In this document: one piece after another, positions 1-7,410 of the stretch | How positions within the stretch are numbered: position 1 is the stretch's first letter | Layout: each line of letters opens with the position of its first letter | NCBI GenBank assembly: GCA_007123465.1 | Contig: SKLB01000011.1 | Location: forward strand, 1-11,867 | Reading direction: 5' to 3' | DNA: 11,867 nt | Source: Spirochaetales bacterium | Lineage (GTDB): Bacteria > Spirochaetota > Spirochaetia > DSM-27196 > PWMO01 | The notes under the pieces: model-generated | What the model was told of the DNA's origin: nothing | The model's database searches: none | What the model saw: only the letters and a program-made list of their open reading frames with translations | Position numbers and translations under genes: made by a program

Positions 1-665
1 ACCGATGAGTACTCGTAGATGCAGTGCATGATCATCTGGCTCAGAGCGGCCTCCGATATGGTGATTCTGCCCTTGCCACTGAAGTCCGGGCGTACAACGG
101 CCTTCTCGAATACGTCGTGACTCCGAAAGAGCCCGGCTCCCTTGCGAAACAGAATCTTGATCGAATCGGTCATTGCGCGCGGATAGTTGCGCCGCACTTC
201 GATCGACGGTACCGGGATTATGTGTCCGCCCTGCACCTTGCGGTAGTTGATGGCGGTGGTGATCTCGTCAGCGGTAGCAATGTCTTCGATCTGAATAATC
301 TTGGACGGAGACGGCAGCTGCAGGATGTCGGCGATCTTGAGGACCATGCGGTCGGACGTGCCGATGATCAGCAGCCGTTTGAAGCGCTCGCGTTCGAGGG
401 CTGCTCGCACCTGCTTGCGGTGCTCTTTGTCGCTGAACAGTGCGGTCTTGACCGCACTGAGATACGCCTTCTCGCGTTTGGCGGATCTACCGGCAATGAT
501 CTTCTGATCGCGGATCAACAGCCCGTCGTCGATAAGCAGTTCAATTCCGTACTTCTGCATCACCAGCCGGGCACGGAAACTCTTGCCGGTTCCGCTTTTA
601 CCAACCAGGGCAAAGACCCGTATGCCGCGAAAGCGCCAGATAAGCTGAGACAGCAGATGCTTCAT
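1..665 (-). CDS. P-loop ATPase with Asp23/Gls24-like C-terminal part (partial, cut by left edge)
   Basis: I read this frame from the minus strand; it starts with ATG at 665-663 and stays open to base 1, giving 221 codons without a stop. Residues 15-29 form a beta strand followed by a clear Walker A motif, GKSGTGKS (22-29), and LLIDDGLLI follows at about 43-51. A second Rossmann-like strand, RLLIIGTSDRM, lies near residue 100. The end of the visible part, KGRITISEAALSQMI (about 199-213), resembles the start of an Asp23/Gls24 domain, a small family found in envelope-stress proteins of Gram-positive bacteria. Similar ATPase-Asp23 proteins exist in clostridia as far as I recall, with no established function. 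The start overlaps the stop of the pseudouridine synthase gene by ATGA, so the two are probably cotranscribed. ATP binding is well supported; the Asp23 assignment is tentative because the C-terminus is missing. Confidence 0.8.
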   Translation of the reverse strand, partial: MKHLLSQLIWRFRGIRVFALVGKSGTGKSFRARLVMQKYGIELLIDDGLLIRDQKIIAGRSAKREKAYLSAVKTALFSDKEHRKQVRAALERERFKRLLIIGTSDRMVLKIADILQLPSPSKIIQIEDIATADEITTAINYRKVQGGHIIPVPSIEVRRNYPRAMTDSIKILFRKGAGLFRSHDVFEKAVVRPDFSGKGRITISEAALSQMIMHCIYEYSS

Positions 666-1669
666 GAGTTGCAGTGTAGTCGCATCGGCGGTCCTTGCAC
701 AACTGCGGTCAAGCGGCTGACCGCCTCCGGACCCAGGAAGCGCTCGATGCGCTCGATCACAGATCGCTCGGGAGGGTCAACCAAACGGCTGAAGCCGAGT
801 AGCGTATCGCTGCTATCCAGCTCGATACTCAGCGCGTGCAGGATGTAGCCGCCGAGAAACGCTCCTCCACCGTACTTGGAGTCTCCGGCCAGCGGATAGC
901 CTTCTGCGGCCGCGTGCGCGCGTATCTGGTGCGTACGCCCCGAATGGATCTGACACAGCGCCAGCGTCAACGCGCCGCCGCTGCGGTCGCCGCCGTGAGC
1001 CAGCGGTTGAACCAGGGTCTGCGCGGTAGCGCCGCTGTTGCTGCCGTGCGACCGCTGCGTCTGTGAATCGCGCCGCAGCGGCCGATTCCAGCACTGCGCG
1101 GTGCTGATGGTGCCGCGGAACAACCCCAGGTAGCTCTTGGTTAGCCGGCGCTGCTTGAGCAGCTCGGAGAAGCGTTGCGCCCCCGGCAGGCTCTTGCCGA
1201 ACAGAATCAGACCGGAGCTGTTGCGGTCGAGTCTATGCAGCGGACCGGGACGGAACGATAGCGACGGAGGCAAACTGTCCGACAGGTAGCGATTGACGGC
1301 TTCGTTGAGCGAACCCTCGCCGTGTACCAGCGTACCGCGGCGCTTGTGCAGTGCCAGGATATTGCTGTTCTCCAGGATAATGCGCCCGTCGATCAACGGC
1401 TCTGATTGCGGCGGCGCATGATCCGTTTCGGCCTGTTTGAGCGCCGGCGATTGCGGCAGAGCGAGGCTGATAATATCACCCTCTGCGACGCGGTCGGAAG
1501 CTTTGCAGCGCTTCTCGTTGCGAGTGATGTCACCGACGCGCAACGCTCGGTGCAGCTGCGACAGCCCCAACTGCGGCAGCGCGCGGCGCAGCACGCGGTC
1601 CATGCGGCGGCCGTTGTCGTCGGCACCGGCTTTCAGTTGGCGGATGGGGCGGATTGGCTGGTCGGTCAT
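662..1669 (-). CDS. RluA-family RNA pseudouridine synthase
   Basis: Enzymes of this family isomerise uridine to pseudouridine in rRNA or tRNA. Numbered from the ATG at 1669, residues about 22-68 form an S4 RNA-binding domain (RRMDRVLRRAL, then LHRALRVGDI). The catalytic motif HRLDRNSSG is at 145-153 with the catalytic Asp at 148, and the C-terminal motif SGRTHQIR is at 243-250. The S4-plus-catalytic layout and length (335 aa) fit the RluC/RluD branch (23S rRNA), but the target uridine cannot be read from sequence. In-frame starts also exist at GTG 1690 and ATG 1684; I chose ATG 1669 because the best minus-strand promoter would start transcription at about that base, and the S4 domain begins well after it. 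No Shine-Dalgarno sequence precedes any of the three. The stop overlaps the next gene by ATGA. Confidence 0.93.
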   Translation of the reverse strand: MTDQPIRPIRQLKAGADDNGRRMDRVLRRALPQLGLSQLHRALRVGDITRNEKRCKASDRVAEGDIISLALPQSPALKQAETDHAPPQSEPLIDGRIILENSNILALHKRRGTLVHGEGSLNEAVNRYLSDSLPPSLSFRPGPLHRLDRNSSGLILFGKSLPGAQRFSELLKQRRLTKSYLGLFRGTISTAQCWNRPLRRDSQTQRSHGSNSGATAQTLVQPLAHGGDRSGGALTLALCQIHSGRTHQIRAHAAAEGYPLAGDSKYGGGAFLGGYILHALSIELDSSDTLLGFSRLVDPPERSVIERIERFLGPEAVSRLTAVVQGPPMRLHCNS

Positions 1670-1674
1670 ACGGT

Positions 1675-1703
1675 ATTGTGTCATGAACACGCACGCTTGA
1701 CAA
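1675..1703 (-). promoter_or_regulatory. Predicted promoter for the pseudouridine synthase gene
   Basis: Read on the minus strand, TTGTCA (1703-1698) lies 17 bases before CACAAT (1680-1675). The -35 box matches the sigma-70 consensus at 5 of 6 bases and the -10 box at 4 of 6. Only ACCGT separates the -10 box from ATG 1669, so transcription would begin at or next to the start codon and give a leaderless mRNA. The -35 box overlaps that of the plus-strand promoter. Confidence 0.45.
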
Positions 1704-1724
1704 ACGGTGGCGGGCTTTTACAAT
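1697..1724 (+). promoter_or_regulatory. Strong predicted sigma-70 promoter of the DUF212-rnf operon
   Basis: TTGACA (1697-1702, perfect -35) is followed after 16 bases by TACAAT (1719-1724, 5 of 6 matches to the -10 box). The expected transcription start is near 1731, only about five bases before ATG 1736, so there is no room for a ribosome binding site and none is seen. No other convincing promoter appears before 7997, so this one may serve all seven genes. Confidence 0.7.
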
Positions 1725-1735
1725 CTGAATGCGTT

Positions 1736-2215
1736 ATGCAACCGGGTACCACCGCAGACCTGTATCGATTACTACTCAGCCCCGTCTTTCTGTCGGCTTC
1801 GTTCAGCTGGCTGATTGCACAGCTGCTGAAGGCGATCATCGAAGCCTTTCGCAACCGCATGCGTGGTTCGCGTGACTTTGCTGAGACCCTGCTGTGGAAA
1901 ACCGGAGGTATGCCGTCGAGCCACTCGTCACTGGTAACAGCGCTCGCCACCTCGATCGGCTTCCGCTACGGTCTGTCCGATCCGATGTTTGTGCTGGCGC
2001 TGTTCTACGGCATACTGATAATTCGCGACGCACTTGGCGTGCGCCGCGCGGCGGGGCTGCAGGCGCAGGCGCTCAACCGCCTGGGAATCGAGCTGCAGCG
2101 CCGCCAGGGAGTTGAGTTCGAGCTGGTCAAAGAGGTACACGGGCACACGCCCGGTGAGGTATCGGTAGGGGTGCTGCTTGGGTTTTTCATTGCCGTCGCC
2201 TTCAGCATGCTGTAG
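1736..2215 (+). CDS. DUF212 / divergent PAP2 family membrane protein
   Basis: The 159-residue protein has the signatures of the DUF212 (divergent PAP2, YuiD-like) family: GGMPSSHSS at 57-65, RDALGVRRAAGLQA at 97-110, and HGHTPGEV at 135-142. Hydrophobic segments lie at about 11-35, 63-76, 84-97 and 143-158, so it is an inner-membrane protein. The family is related to PAP2 phosphatases and keeps the SSH-type phosphate-binding motif, but its substrate is not established; a lipid phosphate is a guess. The start at 1736 gives a typical full-length family member. The frame is open upstream to 1406, but that stretch lies over the opposite-strand pseudouridine synthase gene and encodes nothing membrane-like. 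It is the first gene of the operon; whether it has any role with the Rnf complex is unknown. Confidence 0.88.
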   Translation: MQPGTTADLYRLLLSPVFLSASFSWLIAQLLKAIIEAFRNRMRGSRDFAETLLWKTGGMPSSHSSLVTALATSIGFRYGLSDPMFVLALFYGILIIRDALGVRRAAGLQAQALNRLGIELQRRQGVEFELVKEVHGHTPGEVSVGVLLGFFIAVAFSML

Positions 2216-2239
2216 TTGTCCACAAAAGCAGTGCGCTCT

Positions 2240-3754
2240 ATGAAACAGAACCAGTTTTGGCTTTCAACCGCAGCCCTGCTGGCGTTGTGCCTGCTCTACG
2301 CTGTGTCGTTGACGCTGTTCTTTCTGCTTCCGGCTCAACAGCGTCACGGGCGCATCTGGAGTGGATACTACCTGCTGCTGGTTGACGCAGACACCGACTG
2401 TGAACAGCTGGTCGAGCGGCTGAATGCCGCGCGGTTTGAGCGTGTGATAGCCGCCTGTACCGCCACAGTGGCGCTGAACAGGTTTGGATCGCTGGAGACT
2501 GTACCACTACCGACAGTGGCGGCACGCCTGGACCCGGTAGACCCGCGACTGGACCCCTACATTCGATCTCTGCCGGATTGGTTCCGCACAACCTCGAATG
2601 GTCAGCCGGCGGCAATTGTGTACCTTGCAAGCCAGGAGAATCCCTGGTTGGCGTATCGCAGCCTGGCCGGTACGCTGAATGACGATGGCACATGGTGGCG
2701 CTTTGCGGAGTGGGATCTGCACGGTGCACTGGTCTTCAGCGCGGTTTTCGGCCTGATCGCGCTGCTGTTGATCGTGCGCGGCCGCGGCTACCGCACGGCA
2801 GCGCTGGCGGCAGCGCTGCCGTGGCTGCCGTGGATAGTCTTCGGCGGTTTGCCGGCTTTCGGTGTTGCAGTGAGCGTATACTGCTCAGCGGTTGTTGCAA
2901 TCGAGGTAGTAGCGCGCTCCGTGCGCGACCGTCGACACGGTCCGCTTGTAGCCGGACTCGCGTGGCTGACAACCGCGGTAGCGGTCAGCGTGCTGGTTTA
3001 TCCCGGCAACGGCTTCTACGGGCGGTTGGCCGTTGTTGCAGGCAGCAGCGGCACTGCTGCTGTAGTACTGGCACTGCTGCTGCTACGCCGGCGCTATTAT
3101 CGCTCCAGCGAGCATCGGCTGTTCACCCCGCTGCCGATGACGCGGACACGCCGCCGGATCGCTGCGCCGGGGGTGCTGCGTGTGGTGCTGGTGCTGGCGC
3201 TGGCAGCGCCGCTACTGTACGCGGTACTGCCACAGCCCGAGGTACCGCATCTGCCCGAACCAGAGCCGATCCACGGCGATCATAACAGTTTTGAGACGCT
3301 GCATCGTCTTGCCGATCATCGCGCGGCGGAAGCACTGCCCAACCTGTCGGACTATGTGGCGCATCGTGCGTTTCAGGAAGGGTTTATGTACCGGCGCAAT
3401 TGGGGAGTACCGCAGCAGGACGAGGTTCTGACCCGAACGCGCTTTTCGCCCGGTCAGACGCGGTTGGAGCGCAGTGATGAAACAATAGTAGAGTACACGC
3501 GCGCGTGGCTCGACCGCGTGCTGCGGGAATCTCCGCGCTACGGCGTTGAGGCTATTCTGTTGGCTCAGCCCACTGCGGTGCAGGTTGTGCGACGCCCAAA
3601 GAGTAAGGTATACTTCGAGCGGTCTTTTCTGTCTCGGCACGCTATACTTATGATCGTGGTTGCGGCACCTTTTTTTGTCTACGCTGCTGCAGGACGGCGG
3701 GATCGCTACACTGGTCGCGCCCTGTTGCAGAGGAGCAATCGGCAATACGCATGA
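2240..3754 (+). CDS. Unrecognised multi-spanning membrane protein preceding rnfC
   Basis: I do not recognise a named family. From ATG 2240 the protein has 504 residues. One N-terminal membrane helix (about 6-30) is followed by a soluble region of about 125 residues, probably periplasmic, then six likely membrane helices between about 162 and 332. A proline- and acid-rich linker (LPEPEPIHGD) and a second soluble region (about 340-465) come next, then a last helix (about 467-484) and a short basic tail. The frame also has a TTG directly after the previous stop (2216), but ATG 2240 places the first helix right at the N-terminus and is preferred. Its stop overlaps the rnfC start (ATGA), which implies translational coupling. 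No cofactor-binding motif or cysteine cluster is visible. Position and topology make it a candidate accessory subunit or assembly factor of the Rnf complex; this is inference only. Confidence 0.8.
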   Translation: MKQNQFWLSTAALLALCLLYAVSLTLFFLLPAQQRHGRIWSGYYLLLVDADTDCEQLVERLNAARFERVIAACTATVALNRFGSLETVPLPTVAARLDPVDPRLDPYIRSLPDWFRTTSNGQPAAIVYLASQENPWLAYRSLAGTLNDDGTWWRFAEWDLHGALVFSAVFGLIALLLIVRGRGYRTAALAAALPWLPWIVFGGLPAFGVAVSVYCSAVVAIEVVARSVRDRRHGPLVAGLAWLTTAVAVSVLVYPGNGFYGRLAVVAGSSGTAAVVLALLLLRRRYYRSSEHRLFTPLPMTRTRRRIAAPGVLRVVLVLALAAPLLYAVLPQPEVPHLPEPEPIHGDHNSFETLHRLADHRAAEALPNLSDYVAHRAFQEGFMYRRNWGVPQQDEVLTRTRFSPGQTRLERSDETIVEYTRAWLDRVLRESPRYGVEAILLAQPTAVQVVRRPKSKVYFERSFLSRHAILMIVVAAPFFVYAAAGRRDRYTGRALLQRSNRQYA

Positions 3755-5082
3755 TTACACTTCCAAGACGCCCCAGGGGTGGAGTGCACCCTGAAAATCG
3801 CAAAGCTGTGACGCGTTCTCTTTCGATCCGCAACGCCGCGGTGCCTTCGCGCTGCGTAGTTCCGCTGTTGCAGCACGCCGGTCCAGCTGCTGTGCCGGCT
3901 GTTCGCGTGGGAGATCGGGTCCGCGAGGGGATGTTGATCGGCCGGGCGGCGGATTCTGCCGCTGCTAATGTTCACGCACCGGTTCCCGGGGTGGTCACCG
4001 GTACAGCTACGCTGACACTCGCCGATGAGCGTAGCTGCGAAGCGTTCGTTATCGATCTGGAGGGTGAGTTCGATCGGCTGGGCAAGGTAGCCGAGCCAAT
4101 CGACTGGCAACGCAAGTCAGTGCGTGAGCTGTTGCGCGGGATTCGCGATAACGGCGTGGTCGGCATGAGCGGTTCAGGGAACGCTGTTCATCGCAAACTC
4201 AATCTGCCGCGCGCTGCAGAGATAAATCACCTGATCGTTAACGGTATCGAAAACGAGCCGTATCTCAGCGCCGACAATCGTTTGATGATTGAAATGACCG
4301 ACGGAGTTCTGGAAGGAACGCGGATTGCCGAGCGGATCCTCAGACCGCAGCGTGTCACTATTGCGCTGCAGAAAGACAGCACTCAAGCCATACGCAAACT
4401 GCGGCGCAGAATCCGCGAGCGCGGTCTGGACTACGCTGTGCGCGCGCTGCCGGTGAACTACCCGCAGGGTGACGAACGGCTGCTGGCGCGTGCGATCAGC
4501 GGCCGCGAGGTATCCGCTGAGCGCGAAACCAGCGAGATCGGGGTTATGGTTTCGAGCGTGGCAACCATGTACGCTGTGTTTGAAGCGATTGTCTATCAGA
4601 AGCCGGTGATCGAACGCATTGTTACGCTTTCAGGCGCCGCGCTGCGCTCGCCGGCCAATATCAAGGTGCGCATCGGCACACCAATCGCCGAGCTGATTGC
4701 CGAATGCGGTGGGTTTGTTGAATCTCCGGAGAAGATAGTAGTCGGTGGTCCTATGATGGGCCACACGATTATCGATGTATCTACCCCGGTAACCAAACTA
4801 ACCACCGCCGTGCTGGCATTGACCGCCGCTGAAATCCATCACGGTGCAGAGACCGGCTGCATCCGCTGCGGCCGCTGCGTGCGCGCTTGTCCGGTGGGAC
4901 TGGAGCCGACGACGCTGTACAAGATGCTCGAACATACAGAGCTCGAGCAGGCGCAGGCTGCCGGATTGTTCGATTGTATCGAGTGCGGTTGCTGCGGATT
5001 CATCTGTCCGGCGCATATACCCCTGGTGGAAGGGCTCAAGAACGGTAAGCTGGCCGTACGACAGCACGGGGGTCGGATGTGA
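3751..5082 (+). CDS. rnfC: Rnf complex subunit RnfC (4Fe-4S, NADH-side subunit)
   Basis: RnfC is the peripheral subunit that in known Rnf complexes carries FMN, reacts with NAD(H) and holds two [4Fe-4S] clusters. The 443-residue protein starts with the typical GGVHPENRK (10-18), then a lipoyl-like barrel (VHAPVPGVV, 74-82). The core has YPQGDERLLARAISGREV (237-254) and VTLSGAALRSPAN (291-303), as in the family. Both ferredoxin motifs are complete: Cys 370/373/376/380 and Cys 409/412/415/419. Two core motifs differ from the usual form: the glycine-rich GGAGFPT segment reads SGSGNAV (140-146), and the usual ECEP reads ENEP (167-170). Start ATG 3751 overlaps the upstream stop, and the stop overlaps rnfD by GTGA. 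The clusters separate it from NqrA, which lacks them. Confidence 0.94.
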   Translation: MITLPRRPRGGVHPENRKAVTRSLSIRNAAVPSRCVVPLLQHAGPAAVPAVRVGDRVREGMLIGRAADSAAANVHAPVPGVVTGTATLTLADERSCEAFVIDLEGEFDRLGKVAEPIDWQRKSVRELLRGIRDNGVVGMSGSGNAVHRKLNLPRAAEINHLIVNGIENEPYLSADNRLMIEMTDGVLEGTRIAERILRPQRVTIALQKDSTQAIRKLRRRIRERGLDYAVRALPVNYPQGDERLLARAISGREVSAERETSEIGVMVSSVATMYAVFEAIVYQKPVIERIVTLSGAALRSPANIKVRIGTPIAELIAECGGFVESPEKIVVGGPMMGHTIIDVSTPVTKLTTAVLALTAAEIHHGAETGCIRCGRCVRACPVGLEPTTLYKMLEHTELEQAQAAGLFDCIECGCCGFICPAHIPLVEGLKNGKLAVRQHGGRM

Positions 5083-6200
5083 GCAATCCCGAGGCACAGC
5101 GCAGCGGCAGCGGCCGGCCAATGCTCGCCAGAACCTCCGCACCTCAGTACCATGAACGCCTCTCGACCCGCTCGCTCATGTGGAGCGTGATAGCGGCACT
5201 GCTGCCCGCCGCTATATGGGGCGTCTACGTTTACGGCTTGCGTGCCCTGCTGGTGGTACTGATGGCGATAATTGCGTCGGCCGTCACCGAAACGCTGATC
5301 AGCGGGTCACGCGAGACTCTGTCTGACGGCAGTGCTATTCTGACGGGTCTGTTGCTCGGTATGATGCTGCCGCCGGCGGTTCCCTGGTACGTGGTCATTG
5401 CAGCCGCGGTTTTCGCAATCGGTGTGGCAAAATGGACCTTCGGTGGGTTGGGCCGCAACTGGATCAATCCCGCTCTGGCCGGGCGAGTCTTTGTTCATTT
5501 CTCCTGGACCGGCCCTATGACACGCTGGACCATGCCGCGGACTCTCGGCGCCGATTCGATAGCCGGCGCTACTCCGTTGTCAATTGTGCAGAACGCCGTG
5601 CACGAAGGGCAGGCGCTGCTCGGTGGCCCGGTCGCGATTCTTTCTGCCAGTGGATTCCCGCGCAGCACACTCGACTCAGCCGTTACCGAGTGGCTCAATC
5701 TCAACGTCCTGACGCATATCGGAGTGCATCTGCCTGCGGGCTATGTTGATCCGTTTGTCGGTAACGTACCGGGAGCAATCGGCGAAGGGTCGGCGTTGCT
5801 GTTACTGGTTGGTACGCTGCTGCTGTTCAGCAGACGCACTATCAGCTGGGAAATTCCAACCGCATACTTTGCTGCGTTTGCCGGATTAGCGTGGGTTGTC
5901 GGTGGGCTGCCCTACGGGGGCGCGGCGTTTTCCGGTGATGTGCTGTTTCAACTTGTCAGCGGCAGCGTCATCATGGTGATGTTCTACGTTGCCACCGACC
6001 CGGTGACCAGCCCGTTGACCGCCGCCGGTATGCTGGTCTTTGGAGCCGGCGCCGGTGCGCTGACCTTTGTCATCCGTGCCTACGGCGGCGCTGCCGAAGG
6101 GGCCGCGCTGGCGGTACTCTTCATGAACGCCGGTACACCGCTGATCAACCGCCTGACGCGTCCGCGGCGGCTCGGCGGCCGAAGGGGAAGAAGAGCGTGA
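5079..6200 (+). CDS. rnfD: Rnf complex membrane subunit RnfD (covalent FMN)
   Basis: RnfD is an integral membrane subunit with covalently attached FMN, related to NqrB. The 373-residue protein has about eight to ten hydrophobic segments, GGLGRNWINPALAGR at 122-136, and the C-terminal family block ATDPVTSP. The flavin-acceptor segment DSIAGATPL (159-167) keeps the acceptor threonine, Thr165, and fits the Dxx(S/T)GAT-type rule known for ApbE flavin transferase, except that Ala replaces Ser/Thr before Gly. The GTG start at 5079 overlaps the rnfC stop (GTGA). An ATG at 5121 is an alternative that would remove the polar first 14 residues without touching the first helix. The stop overlaps the rnfG start in the same way. 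An ApbE-type enzyme must be encoded elsewhere if Thr165 is flavinylated. Confidence 0.93.
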   Translation: MSNPEAQRSGSGRPMLARTSAPQYHERLSTRSLMWSVIAALLPAAIWGVYVYGLRALLVVLMAIIASAVTETLISGSRETLSDGSAILTGLLLGMMLPPAVPWYVVIAAAVFAIGVAKWTFGGLGRNWINPALAGRVFVHFSWTGPMTRWTMPRTLGADSIAGATPLSIVQNAVHEGQALLGGPVAILSASGFPRSTLDSAVTEWLNLNVLTHIGVHLPAGYVDPFVGNVPGAIGEGSALLLLVGTLLLFSRRTISWEIPTAYFAAFAGLAWVVGGLPYGGAAFSGDVLFQLVSGSVIMVMFYVATDPVTSPLTAAGMLVFGAGAGALTFVIRAYGGAAEGAALAVLFMNAGTPLINRLTRPRRLGGRRGRRA

Positions 6201-6751
6201 CCCGTTTTCGCGTTTCCGCTGACACGGCGTGGCTGGCGATTCTGGTTCTATCGGTAGTGGTACTGGTGTTTACCGTGCAGCTGTTCACTGTTCCCGCGGC
6301 GGCTCGTGCCCGACGTCGGATGGTTGACCGAGCGGTTGCCGATCTGGCCGCTGACCGCACGGTCGGACCGGCTACGCTGCTGGATCCCGGCACAGCTGTA
6401 AATGGTGCGGCGCTGATAGCCTACTACGAGCTCGATAACGGGCAGGCCTACGTGGTTCAGCTGACCGTGGAGGGCCATCGCAGCCCAATGCAACTGCTGG
6501 TCGGACTGCAGCGCAAAGGCAGCATCTTTGCGCTGCGGATGATAGAAAGCGGCGAACTGTTGTGGGCGATCGCGCGAGCCCCGCGTTTTCTCGAACCGTT
6601 TATCGGCAGCGGTGGCGAGCGTCCTATACCGCGTAGCGTGTCGCAGCTTGACTTTGACAGCTACGCTGCGGTCTCGGGCGCCAGCATAACCTTTGCTGCA
6701 ATAGCGGAGGCGCTGCTGCAGGCCAGCCGATTTGTGGAGGAGCTGCCATGA
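6197..6751 (+). CDS. rnfG: Divergent RnfG subunit with SGAS in place of the flavin-acceptor SGAT
   Basis: RnfG normally has one N-terminal membrane helix and a periplasmic FMN-binding domain whose SGAT threonine holds covalent FMN. Here residues 10-33 form the helix and the rest is soluble (184 aa in all, on the short side). Identity rests on gene order, the helix-plus-domain layout, a matching central block (SPMQLLVGLQRKGSIFALRM, 96-115) and the C-terminal AAVSGASITFAAIAEAL. The acceptor position is Ser163 (codon AGC, 6683-6685), not Thr. The ETPGLG-type motif expected after the central block is also gone and reads ESGELLW (117-123). The GTG start at 6197 overlaps the rnfD stop and follows a purine-rich GGGGAAG run. 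It may still bind FMN through Ser163, bind it non-covalently, or have lost it. Confidence 0.82.
   Translation: MTRFRVSADTAWLAILVLSVVVLVFTVQLFTVPAAARARRRMVDRAVADLAADRTVGPATLLDPGTAVNGAALIAYYELDNGQAYVVQLTVEGHRSPMQLLVGLQRKGSIFALRMIESGELLWAIARAPRFLEPFIGSGGERPIPRSVSQLDFDSYAAVSGASITFAAIAEALLQASRFVEELP
6736..6742 (+). promoter_or_regulatory. Strong ribosome binding site of rnfE
   Basis: GGAGGAG lies five bases before ATG 6748, inside the last codons of rnfG. It is the strongest Shine-Dalgarno sequence in the rnf operon and supports independent initiation of rnfE within the overlapping gene chain. Confidence 0.75.
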
Positions 6752-7410
6752 GTAGTAGCCCAGCTGCCGGCGCGGAACTGCAACGCAGCCGCGTCTTCGC
6801 TATGATGGTGGCGCTGTGCCCGGCGTTGGCTGTCTCAACGCACCTGATCCACGCGGTTGTCTTCAGTCTGGCCACTGCAGTGGTGCTGATCGGCGCGAGC
6901 ATCTTCCTGACGGCGGTGCGGGGCGTTTTCAGCGATGAGAGCCGCAGCGTTGCCGGATTTATTGTTATTGCCACTCTGGTAAGCGTTCTCGATCTGCTGC
7001 TGCAGGCCTACCTGCCGTGGATCTCGGCCGAACTCGGCATGTACGTACCGCTTATAGCAGTCAGTTGCATCGTCATCTCGCGGACGCGGATCGATCACGA
7101 TACAGTGGCCTCAGCAACGCTGGACGCGTTATCGGCGGGCTTGACCTTTGCTGCTGCGCTGATAATGGTGGCTACGCTGCGCGAGGCGATCGGCCTGGGT
7201 ACGCTCACGCTGCTGCCGTTTGCCGGGTTTGATGGGGTTGTAGTGCTTCCGCTTGTATCGCAGTCACCGCTGCGCATGCTGGCTCTTGCGCCGGGGGCCT
7301 TTCTGGTGGTGGGCTACCTGCTCGGATTCCACAACTGGGCCCGCGAACGCCTGACGCGGCGCCTGGAGCGCGCGGAATCGGTTTCTGCTGCAGAAGGAGC
7401 GCCACAGTGA
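6748..7410 (+). CDS. rnfE: Rnf complex membrane subunit RnfE
   Basis: RnfE and RnfA are homologous membrane proteins packed together; in known Rnf/Nqr complexes they jointly hold an iron centre with cysteines from both. The 220-residue protein has six likely helices and the family marks ALCPALAVS (22-30), LGMYVPLIAVSCIVISR (96-112) and LREAIGLGTLTLLP. Both expected cysteines are present: Cys24 and Cys107. The residue before the second one is Ser rather than the usual Asn of the NC pair. It is longer than most RnfE proteins at the C-terminus, where a charged tail (RERLTRRLERAES) follows the last helix. The start overlaps rnfG by ATGA, and the stop overlaps rnfA by GTGA. Confidence 0.9.
   Translation: MSSSPAAGAELQRSRVFAMMVALCPALAVSTHLIHAVVFSLATAVVLIGASIFLTAVRGVFSDESRSVAGFIVIATLVSVLDLLLQAYLPWISAELGMYVPLIAVSCIVISRTRIDHDTVASATLDALSAGLTFAAALIMVATLREAIGLGTLTLLPFAGFDGVVVLPLVSQSPLRMLALAPGAFLVVGYLLGFHNWARERLTRRLERAESVSAAEGAPQ
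7394..7399 (+). promoter_or_regulatory. Ribosome binding site of rnfA
   Basis: AAGGAG lies seven bases before GTG 7407, inside the end of rnfE. It supports the GTG start, which overlaps the rnfE stop. Confidence 0.7.

Noticed and set aside
24..848. Long plus-strand open frame over the left end
   Set aside because: It lies opposite the Walker A ATPase frame and the end of the pseudouridine synthase gene. Its translation has no recognisable motif, while the minus-strand frames do.
1406..1735. N-terminal extension of the DUF212 gene
   Set aside because: The frame stays open, but the extra 110 residues mirror the pseudouridine synthase gene on the other strand and cross the promoter. The family domain starts after 1736.
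2216..2239. TTG start for the large membrane protein
   Set aside because: It lies directly after the previous stop and adds only eight polar residues with no ribosome binding site. ATG 2240 is simpler, though the TTG cannot be excluded.
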